The notes below the pieces were generated by a model. The model saw only the letters and a program-made list of their open reading frames with translations, was not told where the DNA came from and did no database searches. Positions 1 through 5,248 of a stretch of DNA of 6,461 bases are shown one piece after another. How positions within the stretch are numbered: position 1 is the stretch's first letter; every line of letters starts with the position of its first letter. The position numbers were made by a program, and so were the translations under genes. The DNA is from Pseudomonadota bacterium (GTDB lineage Bacteria; Bdellovibrionota; Bacteriovoracia; Bacteriovoracales; Bacteriovoracaceae), in NCBI GenBank assembly GCA_023432655.1, contig JAEYUK010000285.1:1-6461 (forward strand). Direction: 5' to 3'.

Positions 1-184
1 ACAACTCCTGCGGGTCGCTTTTGGCCAGCTCATTAATGTCTTTGGTATGACTTTTATGAATAAATAACTGATGAATCGCCGCTTGTGGACGAAGATCTTT
101 AAAGCCGATCACAGTTTCATTTTCAAAAATTTTAGTCGATGGAATTTCGCCCTTAACAATCTTACAAAAAATGCAGTCGCTCAT
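1..184 (-). CDS. HIT-family (HinT-like) nucleotide-binding protein, 3' part outside the window
   Basis: The first 61 codons are visible, starting with ATG at 184 and running off the left edge. The N-terminus MSDCIFCKIVKGEIPSTKIF is the classic start of HinT-type histidine triad proteins: a Cys-x-x-Cys pair (C4, C7) that often binds zinc, followed by the KIvkGEIPs segment and later a 'vigFkDlrPQA..H.L.IhK.H' strand region. Family members are purine nucleotide phosphoramidases/hydrolases of about 110-140 residues. The catalytic HxHxHxx motif lies nearer the C-terminus and is not in this window, so activity cannot be judged. The start follows the murA stop by one base, and an AAGG ribosome binding site lies 6 bases upstream inside the last murA codons, so the gene is probably co-transcribed and translationally coupled with murA. 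The family assignment is firm; the physiological substrate is unknown. Confidence 0.9.
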   Translation of the reverse strand, partial: MSDCIFCKIVKGEIPSTKIFENETVIGFKDLRPQAAIHQLFIHKSHTKDINELAKSDPQEL

Positions 185-185
185 A

Positions 186-1451
186 TTATCCCTTCACTCG
201 TTGAATTTTAGCTCCTAAAGCTGTGAGCTTTTCATCAATTTTCTCATAACCACGGTCAAGATGGTAGACACGCTGAATTTCACTCTGGCCACGGGCCACG
301 AGAGCGCACAAAATCAGTGCCGCAGAAGCGCGCAGATCGGTACACATGACAGGCGCTCCACTAAGGCCTTCTACTCCCTCAATCATGGCCGAATTACCTT
401 TAAGAGTGACTTTACTTCCCATGCGTCCCATCTCCGGAACGTGCATAAATCGATTTTCAAAGATAGCTTCAGTCACCACAGAGTTTCCATCAACGATACT
501 CATAAGCGCCATCATCTGGGCCTGCACATCTGTCGGAAAACCAGGATAAGGAGCTGTTTCAATAATGGCGCCTTTTAGACGATCGGATTTTCTCACCTGC
601 ACGAAGTCTTTTCCAATTTCAAGATTCGCCCCCATCTTCGTAAGAGTTTCCAGGACGAAAGAAAGATGAACAGGATTGAATCCTTCCACCCTCACTTCGC
701 CATTACTCATGATCCCAGCGATAATAAAGGTCGCGGCTTCAATTCGGTCCCCAATCACACGATAGGGTTTAGTCGGAGCTTTCAAAGCGGAAATATCCAT
801 CCCTTCGATCGTTATGTGAGATGTTCCTGCGCCTTCTATTTTTACTCCCTGAGCTTTCAAAAAATCAGCCAGGTCATCAATCTCCGGTTCCATCGCAGCA
901 TTCTCAATAACGGTGGTTCCTTCCGCCAGAACCGCCGCCATCATCAAGTTTTCCGTGGCCCCAACACTCGGGAAAGGAAGAGGGATTCGAGCCCCTTTCA
1001 ATTTTTTACAATGGGCCTTGATATAGCCATTTTCAATTTCAATCTGGGCGCCCATTTTTTCCAACCCCATAATGTGAATATCAACGGGTCTTGCCCCAAT
1101 TGCACATCCTCCAGGAAGAGAAACCGAGGCAACTCCATAACGAGCGAGAAGAGGACCTAGAACTAAGACCGACGCTCTCATCGTTTTAACTAATGAGTAA
1201 TCGGCGTGCTGATTATCCAAATGAGTGGCATCAACAATCGTCTGTTGACCGTTTTTAGTAACCTTCACACCCATGCTTTGAAGAAGCTTCAAAATCGTTC
1301 CCACATCCATCAAGTCAGGGATGCCATCAAAGGTGATGGGATAAGGAGATAAGAGCGTCGCTGCTAATATAGGTAGAGTTGCGTTTTTTGCTGAGGAGAT
1401 ATGCACTGAACCTTTGAGAGTACAAGGTCCTTTAATAAGGAGTTTATCCAT
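186..1451 (-). CDS. murA: UDP-N-acetylglucosamine 1-carboxyvinyltransferase (MurA)
   Basis: MurA transfers enolpyruvate from phosphoenolpyruvate to UDP-GlcNAc in the cytoplasm, the first committed step of peptidoglycan synthesis. The 421-residue product matches the usual length (about 417-425). Visible family residues are K22-N23 in SSAKNATLPI, the active-site loop PGGCAIGARP with catalytic Cys116 (Cys115 in E. coli, the residue alkylated by fosfomycin), R121, D235-R236 in IGDRIEAATF, D308 in YPGFPTDVQAQ (equivalent of Asp305), DLRAS at 372-376 and R400 in HLDRGYEKID. Because Cys rather than Asp is present, the enzyme is predicted to be fosfomycin-sensitive. The ATG start is supported by GGAAGG three bases upstream and by alignment of K22-N23. 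The stop TAA is one base from the HIT gene start. The gene is separated from prmC by a plus-strand block, so it probably has its own promoter in 1452-1560. No damage is seen. Confidence 0.97.
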   Translation of the reverse strand: MDKLLIKGPCTLKGSVHISSAKNATLPILAATLLSPYPITFDGIPDLMDVGTILKLLQSMGVKVTKNGQQTIVDATHLDNQHADYSLVKTMRASVLVLGPLLARYGVASVSLPGGCAIGARPVDIHIMGLEKMGAQIEIENGYIKAHCKKLKGARIPLPFPSVGATENLMMAAVLAEGTTVIENAAMEPEIDDLADFLKAQGVKIEGAGTSHITIEGMDISALKAPTKPYRVIGDRIEAATFIIAGIMSNGEVRVEGFNPVHLSFVLETLTKMGANLEIGKDFVQVRKSDRLKGAIIETAPYPGFPTDVQAQMMALMSIVDGNSVVTEAIFENRFMHVPEMGRMGSKVTLKGNSAMIEGVEGLSGAPVMCTDLRASAALILCALVARGQSEIQRVYHLDRGYEKIDEKLTALGAKIQRVKG

Positions 1452-1454
1452 AAA

Positions 1455-1460
1455 CCTTCC
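1455..1460 (-). promoter_or_regulatory. murA ribosome binding site
   Basis: On the minus strand GGAAGG stands three bases before the murA ATG. The spacing is short but the match to the anti-Shine-Dalgarno sequence is good, and it supports the ATG at 1451. Confidence 0.55.
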
Positions 1461-1477
1461 AGGATGTTGTTTAAGAG

Positions 1478-1506
1478 ATTTTAAGGATTAATCCCTGAAA
1501 AGTCTT
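1478..1506 (-). promoter_or_regulatory. Tentative murA promoter
   Basis: On the minus strand AAGACT (1506-1501) is followed after 17 bases by TAAAAT (1483-1478). The -10 is a 5/6 match to the sigma70 consensus but the -35 is only 3/6. It would place the transcript start about 20 bases before the murA ATG, leaving room for the ribosome binding site. The palindrome GGATTAATCC lies inside the spacer. This is the best candidate seen, not a strong one. Confidence 0.25.
1485..1494. repeat. 10-bp perfect palindrome upstream of murA
   Basis: GGATTAATCC is its own reverse complement. It lies 34-43 bases before the murA start, between the candidate -35 and -10 elements. It could be an operator half-pair, but a 10-bp palindrome in AT-rich DNA can also arise by chance. 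Confidence 0.3.
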
Positions 1507-1509
1507 CAT

Positions 1510-1519
1510 CCTTTAAAGG
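1510..1519. repeat. Second 10-bp perfect palindrome upstream of murA
   Basis: CCTTTAAAGG is its own reverse complement, and its centre is 25 bp from that of the neighbouring GGATTAATCC palindrome. It lies just upstream of the candidate murA -35. A regulatory role is only inferred from position. Confidence 0.25.
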
Positions 1520-1532
1520 GGAAGAAAATTTC

Positions 1533-1560
1533 TTGGATTGCATTAATAGACAATTAAAAT
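1533..1560 (+). promoter_or_regulatory. Candidate promoter for the two plus-strand small genes
   Basis: TTGGAT (1533-1538) is separated by 16 bases from TAAAAT (1555-1560). The -10 is 5/6 and the -35 is 3/6 against the sigma70 consensus. It would give a leader of about 80 bases before the ATG at 1649. The region 1452-1648 between murA and the small genes is the only non-coding stretch of any length in the window, so divergent promoters are expected here. Confidence 0.3.
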
Positions 1561-1648
1561 CAAAACCTTAGTGGGAAATTAAATTGGCCGTCTTTTTGAT
1601 GAAGTAAATGAATTGTGAAAGCTGAATGTAAAAAAGGTGCCAGGTAAA

Positions 1649-1861
1649 ATGAATAATCCACTAGAAGATTTAATCCTTAAATATAAGAAACACTTATTTA
1701 CAGGTGAAAAGAACCTTTTAGAAATGACTTCAAACGGTAAAAAGGATACCTGGGAATACACCCTTCAAAAAAACTACAATAAGCTATGGAGAATATTCTT
1801 AAAAGATCTTCTCCTAGCAGCCGATAAGATGAAATATGAAAATAAAAAACGACCCTCTTGA
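1649..1861 (+). CDS. Small basic protein of unknown function
   Basis: A 70-codon gene whose product I do not recognise. The chosen ATG at 1649 has AGG four bases upstream (1642-1644) and AAGG further up (1634-1637); an in-frame GTG at 1637 would add four residues but has no ribosome binding site. The product is hydrophilic and probably helical, with aromatic-rich patches (KDTWEYTLQKNYNKLWRIFL) and a Lys-rich tail. Counting Lys+Arg against Asp+Glu gives about +6. There is no signal peptide, no membrane segment and no visible catalytic or Cys/His metal motif. Its 3' end overlaps the next gene by 26 bases in another frame, so the two are probably translated together. Base composition is far more AT-rich than in the flanking genes (bases 1681-1740 hold 17 G/C of 60), suggesting either a poorly conserved lineage-specific gene or later arrival. 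That it is coding at all is likely but not proven. Confidence 0.55.
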   Translation: MNNPLEDLILKYKKHLFTGEKNLLEMTSNGKKDTWEYTLQKNYNKLWRIFLKDLLLAADKMKYENKKRPS

Positions 1862-2186
1862 ATTTACCCGGCTAAGAGATGACGTTATGCAAGTTTGTCC
1901 AAACGAGCAATCTGTATTCTTCATAAAAGGTTACGCCATTTTTACTGAATCTTTTTTTGAATCAATTACTTCACTATCAAAGATCTTTTATGATTTAGAA
2001 GAAAATACTTGCGACATCGACTTTGAATTCTCGGCCATGGAAGCATTGGAGGAAGTAAAAAAATATGAAAAGAAATTAGTTAAAGACCAAGAAGAGTACC
2101 TAAAGGGAGCTTTACTTGCCGAATTTAATTCACTAAGGATTGTTTTATCTACTTATAAACCCAGAGCTGGAAAGATCGTTGCTTAA
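1836..2186 (+). CDS. Acidic 116-residue protein of unknown function
   Basis: I do not recognise a family. The product starts MKIKNDPLEFTRLRDDVMQV, continues through a hydrophobic/aromatic stretch around residues 27-52 (VFFIKGYAIFTESFFES and following), and then a long charged helical segment near residues 68-95 (EALEEVKKYEKKLVKDQEEY) that could form a coiled coil. Net charge by residue count is about -5, opposite to its upstream partner. There is one Cys near the N-terminus (C21) and one at about position 58, with no obvious metal site. No signal peptide or clear membrane helix is seen. The ATG at 1836 has no good Shine-Dalgarno sequence, so initiation probably depends on translation of the overlapping upstream gene; an alternative ATG at 1887 would remove 17 residues. 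The stop TAA at 2184-2186 overlaps the stop of prmC on the other strand. The AT-rich composition resembles the upstream small gene (18 G/C of 60 in 2041-2100). Confidence 0.65.
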   Translation: MKIKNDPLEFTRLRDDVMQVCPNEQSVFFIKGYAIFTESFFESITSLSKIFYDLEENTCDIDFEFSAMEALEEVKKYEKKLVKDQEEYLKGALLAEFNSLRIVLSTYKPRAGKIVA

Positions 2187-3037
2187 ATACTCGCTCTGAT
2201 AAATCTTTTTACTCCACTCAAATCATTCAAGACCTGAATGTCCTGGAATCCCAGGCGCCCTAATAACCTGGCCTGCTCCTCCACTTCTAATTCATGTCCT
2301 TCCATAAAAAAAGTTCCATGAAGTGAAGCGCGGATGGCCATAAAGAAGTCTTCAAACCAGAAAGTGTAATAATCATCTGGCAGATAAAGCGCCTGGTGTG
2401 GTTCGTGAGTATCAACAGATTCATGCACCAGCTGCCTATGAGAAGAAGCTTTGATGTAGGGAGGATTAGAAACGATGAGATCAAAAGTTCCTTCAACATT
2501 GGCCAGGCGGTCAGATTGAAGAAGCGTTGTTTTCTTTTCTAAACGTAATCGTCGGGCATTAATTTTGGCAACGGCCAGGGCCTTTTCGCAAATATCAACC
2601 CCTACTCCGCTTTTTCCGACATTATTCTGAAGTAAGCTCAAAAGAATCACACCACTTCCAGTTCCTACGTCCAGGATGCGTTTGATGTTTTTCGCTTTAA
2701 ATTCATTAACAATCAGATCCACTAAATATTCTGTTTCAGGCCTTGGGATCAATACATCCTGATTCACGAAGTATTGATTCCCGTAAAACTCACTCATCCC
2801 TAAGAGATAAGAAAAAGGAATCCCCGCTTGCAAGGATTCGTGGAGTTCGCCCCGGAGCTTCGGAGACATGGCAAAATGGGCATCATTAAGTGTCAGAGCA
2901 TTGTTATGAAGGCGTTTTTTTAGAATGTCTCCAATCTCCATTAAGAAGCGGTGAAGATTTAGACCTGGATAATAGCGCTGAAGAGAAACCTCATGTTCCT
3001 TAAAGTAAGCAGTCCAGCTTTCCTTGAGTGTCTCTAT
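2183..3037 (-). CDS. prmC: Peptide chain release factor N5-glutamine methyltransferase (PrmC), probable ATA start
   Basis: PrmC uses S-adenosylmethionine to methylate the Gln of the GGQ motif of release factors RF1 and RF2, which raises termination efficiency. Numbered from the ATA at 3037, visible elements are LIPRPETE ending near residue 103, the SAM-binding loop ILDVGTGSG ending at 129, the catalytic NPPY at 191-194, and a C-terminal DLSGVKRFI of the usual 'kDl.G..R' type. The segment after EPHQAL (YLPDDYYTFWF) departs from the common 'gG.dGl' pattern. From the only ordinary start, ATG at 2941, the protein is 252 residues and about 25 residues short before the conserved 'P-I/F-x-Y-L' segment compared with E. 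coli PrmC (277 residues). That ATG has no ribosome binding site. An in-frame extension of 32 codons (ETLKESWTAYFKEHEV and onward) restores a typical length of 284. It has no ATG, GTG or TTG but begins at ATA, 7 bases after AAGGAG. The function is firm; the exact start is my inference. Confidence 0.93.
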   Translation of the reverse strand: METLKESWTAYFKEHEVSLQRYYPGLNLHRFLMEIGDILKKRLHNNALTLNDAHFAMSPKLRGELHESLQAGIPFSYLLGMSEFYGNQYFVNQDVLIPRPETEYLVDLIVNEFKAKNIKRILDVGTGSGVILLSLLQNNVGKSGVGVDICEKALAVAKINARRLRLEKKTTLLQSDRLANVEGTFDLIVSNPPYIKASSHRQLVHESVDTHEPHQALYLPDDYYTFWFEDFFMAIRASLHGTFFMEGHELEVEEQARLLGRLGFQDIQVLNDLSGVKRFIRASI

Positions 3038-4104
3038 TCTTCTTCTCCTTGAAGAAGGATCGCCTGATTATGAGCAATAAGAGCATCAATGACTTCATCG
3101 ATGTCCCCGTTCATAAAACTCGGAAGATTATAAATTGTATAGTTGATTCGGTGATCGGAAATTCGACCTTGCGGATAGTTATAAGTCCTGATGCGTTCGG
3201 ATCGGTCCCCCGTTCCTACCAGACCTTTACGAGTGGCAGCTTCTTTAGCATGAGCTTCCTGTAAACGGAGATCGTAGATTTTGGTCTTTAAAATTTTAAA
3301 GGCCTTATCTTTGTTCTTTAACTGAGAGCGCTCATCCTGCATGGCAATCACAATACCTGTTGGTAAGTGGGTCAAGCGCACAGCAGAGTCAGAGGTGTTT
3401 ACGGACTGTCCACCGGAACCACTGGAGCGGTAAATATCAATACGAATCTCATTCATATCAAGAATGACATCTTCCACTTCATCAGCTTCAGGCATAACGG
3501 CCACAGTGATTGTTGAAGTGTGAACACGACCTTGAGCTTCGGTATCAGGCACACGTTGCACACGGTGAACACCTGACTCATATTTCATTCGAGAATAAAC
3601 TTTATCCCCGGAAACGTTAACGACAATTTCTTTTAATCCCTGATCGCCTTCAGAGATGGAAACGACCTCGGCTTTCCATCCTTTGGTACCAAAGTAGTTT
3701 CGGTACATTCTCCAAACATCGGCCACAAAAATAGAAGCCTCATCTCCGCCGGCACCAGCGCGAATCTCCAGAATGACGTTTCGGTCATCATTCGGATCTT
3801 TTGGAAGAAGTAGAAGCTTAAGCTCCTGAACAATTGTCGGGAGTTTATCTTCGAGTTCTGAGAGTTCTTCCTTGGCCATCTCACGCATCTCTTCATCTTT
3901 TTCGTTATGAATGATGTCTTTATTGCCTTCGATATCGGCCACTAACTTTTTATATTCGCGAAATTTTAGAACGATGGGTTCGATATTAGAGCGTTCTGTA
4001 TTCGTTTCACGGAGTTCTTGGGCCCGATCATAAAGAGTTGGATCCGCCAATCTCTCAGTTAAGATTTCATAACGCCTGACCACTGCTTCTAATTTATCGA
4101 ACAC
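3034..4104 (-). CDS. prfA: Peptide chain release factor 1 (RF1)
   Basis: RF1 recognises the UAA and UAG stop codons in the ribosomal A site and triggers peptide release. The 356-residue product is of normal length (about 355-365). It has the helical N-terminal domain, the conserved EIRAGAGGDEASIF segment at 113-126, the stop-codon recognition region VQRVPDTEAQGRVHTS with the PxT tripeptide as P186-D187-T188, and the universal GSGGQSVNTSDSAVRLTHLPTG with G231-G232-Q233; Q233 is the residue expected to be methylated by the adjacent prmC product. PxT with HTS distinguishes it from RF2, which carries SPF. The start is GTG at 4104, preceded by AAGGA seven bases upstream. The stop is UAG, one of RF1's own codons, and it overlaps the likely prmC start. 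The gene lies 19 bases after the DUF1385 gene in the same operon. Confidence 0.97.
   Translation of the reverse strand: MFDKLEAVVRRYEILTERLADPTLYDRAQELRETNTERSNIEPIVLKFREYKKLVADIEGNKDIIHNEKDEEMREMAKEELSELEDKLPTIVQELKLLLLPKDPNDDRNVILEIRAGAGGDEASIFVADVWRMYRNYFGTKGWKAEVVSISEGDQGLKEIVVNVSGDKVYSRMKYESGVHRVQRVPDTEAQGRVHTSTITVAVMPEADEVEDVILDMNEIRIDIYRSSGSGGQSVNTSDSAVRLTHLPTGIVIAMQDERSQLKNKDKAFKILKTKIYDLRLQEAHAKEAATRKGLVGTGDRSERIRTYNYPQGRISDHRINYTIYNLPSFMNGDIDEVIDALIAHNQAILLQGEEE
3035..3050 (-). promoter_or_regulatory. Strong ribosome binding site and ATA start codon of prmC, overlapping the prfA stop
   Basis: On the minus strand AAGGAG (3050-3045) is followed by seven bases and then ATA (3037-3035), in frame with prmC. 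The last two bases of ATA are the first two of the prfA stop UAG (3036-3034). In the prmC frame the nearest upstream stop (TAA) lies inside prfA, and no ATG, GTG or TTG occurs between it and the ATG at 2941. The site therefore points to a rare start codon or some other coupled initiation. Confidence 0.55.
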
Positions 4105-4123
4105 GGGAATTTCCTTCGGGGTG

Positions 4124-5248
4124 CTACTCTAAGAATTCTTTGAGAGTTGAATTAGTTGATTCAATATCGTTAATAGTACTGATATCGATTTCTTCAAGAT
4201 TAAAAACTTTTTCCGTTGCTGTCTTAAGGTTGTACTTTTCTTCAAGAAACAGCACGGCCTTAATACTTGAAAGGGCCACTTCCAATTGCTGCTCGTCTGG
4301 TTCCTTAGTGGTTAGCTTCTGAAGAAGCATACCTGGAGCACTCATGGCCTTCGCCCACCACTGAGTTGAACACTTACCTGCGGTCTTAATCAGCTCATAA
4401 CTAATCCCCGCTACTGGCAACATCAGCGCCACCTTGAAAAGAACGGCAACCACATGGCGCAGAATGGGAGGTAAATTTGTACCGACCGGGATCAAGGTGA
4501 AAACAGCAGAAAATAAAATAATAGAAACCAAGATCAGAAAGAAAATAAAACTTGTTCCACAACGCGGGTGAAGGGTCGTGAATTTTCGAGCGTTCTCTAC
4601 TGTTAGATCCATCCCTGCTTCAAAAGTGGCAATCGATTTATGTTCCGCCCCGTGGTACTGAAATACCCGGTAGACGTCTTTCATAAATGAGATACCCCAA
4701 ATATAAGCAACAAAGATAATGGCCTTAACAATCCCATCCACTGCATGGAAAGCGAAACTATCAAGAGTCCAATTTTGTCCGAGAAGATCACCTACTCCGA
4801 AGGCTACCATATGGGGTAGAAAAACGAAGAGTCCGATACCAAAGGCAAAGGAAACGGCCATGGTCAGGAAGGTCGCCCAGTCCACTTTTTCTTTTTTCTT
4901 CTGGCTGGCCTCAAATTCTTCGAGCGTTTTGCCTTTCTTCAAAGCTTTCTCTCGCTCTTCTTCGGCCATCGCGATATTGGCAGAATAATTAAGAGACACC
5001 AGACCGTTGGCCATGGTTTCAATCAGCATCAAAACGCCGCGAAGGAAGGGCTTCTTTAAAAAATCTAATTTTTTAGAAAGCCCATACCACTGATCCCGTC
5101 GTAGCCTGATTGTGCCATCCGGCTTACGGACGGCCACTACGAAGGCATTCGGAGATCTCATCATCACTCCCTCAATGACGGCCTGCCCTCCGATTGAGGT
5201 ATACTGCTTAGTCGTTAAGAGGATGATGCGTTTTAAAGTTTTTTTCAT
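4124..5248 (-). CDS. DUF1385 family membrane protein (YqhQ-like)
   Basis: A 374-residue integral membrane protein of the DUF1385/YqhQ family, whose biochemical function I do not know to be established. Family marks are GGQAVIEGVMMRSP at 20-33, YHGAEHKSI at 198-206, HPRCGTSFI at 227-235, a 'LPVaGISYELIK' segment at 277-288 and APGMLLQKLTTKEPDEQQLEVA at 304-325. The paired H-G-A-E-H and H-P-R-C-G motifs could hold a metal, but that is inference. Likely membrane helices lie near residues 125-148, 168-188, 232-254 and 263-285. The N-terminal part and the charged stretch 95-123 are probably cytoplasmic. The tail after about 330 is acidic and less conserved. The ATG at 5248 shares one base with the rho stop (TAATG), implying translational coupling with rho; a separate ribosome binding site is weak. 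It lies between rho and prfA, a linkage seen in many bacteria, including Firmicutes by my recollection. Confidence 0.9.
   Translation of the reverse strand: MKKTLKRIILLTTKQYTSIGGQAVIEGVMMRSPNAFVVAVRKPDGTIRLRRDQWYGLSKKLDFLKKPFLRGVLMLIETMANGLVSLNYSANIAMAEEEREKALKKGKTLEEFEASQKKKEKVDWATFLTMAVSFAFGIGLFVFLPHMVAFGVGDLLGQNWTLDSFAFHAVDGIVKAIIFVAYIWGISFMKDVYRVFQYHGAEHKSIATFEAGMDLTVENARKFTTLHPRCGTSFIFFLILVSIILFSAVFTLIPVGTNLPPILRHVVAVLFKVALMLPVAGISYELIKTAGKCSTQWWAKAMSAPGMLLQKLTTKEPDEQQLEVALSSIKAVLFLEEKYNLKTATEKVFNLEEIDISTINDIESTNSTLKEFLE

Noticed and set aside
261..578. Plus-strand open frames opposite the 3' part of murA
   Set aside because: Antisense shadows of conserved murA codons, including the DLRAS region, with no recognisable protein features.
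666..1160. Plus-strand open frame of 164 codons opposite murA
   Set aside because: It lies wholly antisense to the well-supported murA gene. The translation is low-complexity-like and rich in His, Ser, Arg and Phe, with no family features, as expected of a shadow frame.
1637..1648. GTG at 1637 as the start of the first small gene
   Set aside because: No Shine-Dalgarno sequence lies at a proper distance before it, whereas the ATG at 1649 has AGG close upstream.
1579..1761. Minus-strand 60-codon frame overlapping the first small gene
   Set aside because: The product is rich in Phe and Ser, with no recognisable family features. The opposite-strand frame has a ribosome binding site and a more protein-like composition.
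2183..2260. Intrinsic terminator after prmC
   Set aside because: I found no GC-rich hairpin followed by a T run at the prmC / small gene junction on either strand.
2939..2941. ATG at 2941 as the prmC start
   Set aside because: There is no ribosome binding site in the 20 bases before it, and the product would lack about 25 residues of the N-terminal domain. Kept as the fallback if the ATA start is wrong.
3028..3264. Plus-strand frame across the prfA 3' end
   Set aside because: It is antisense to conserved prfA codons and to the prmC start region, with no family features.
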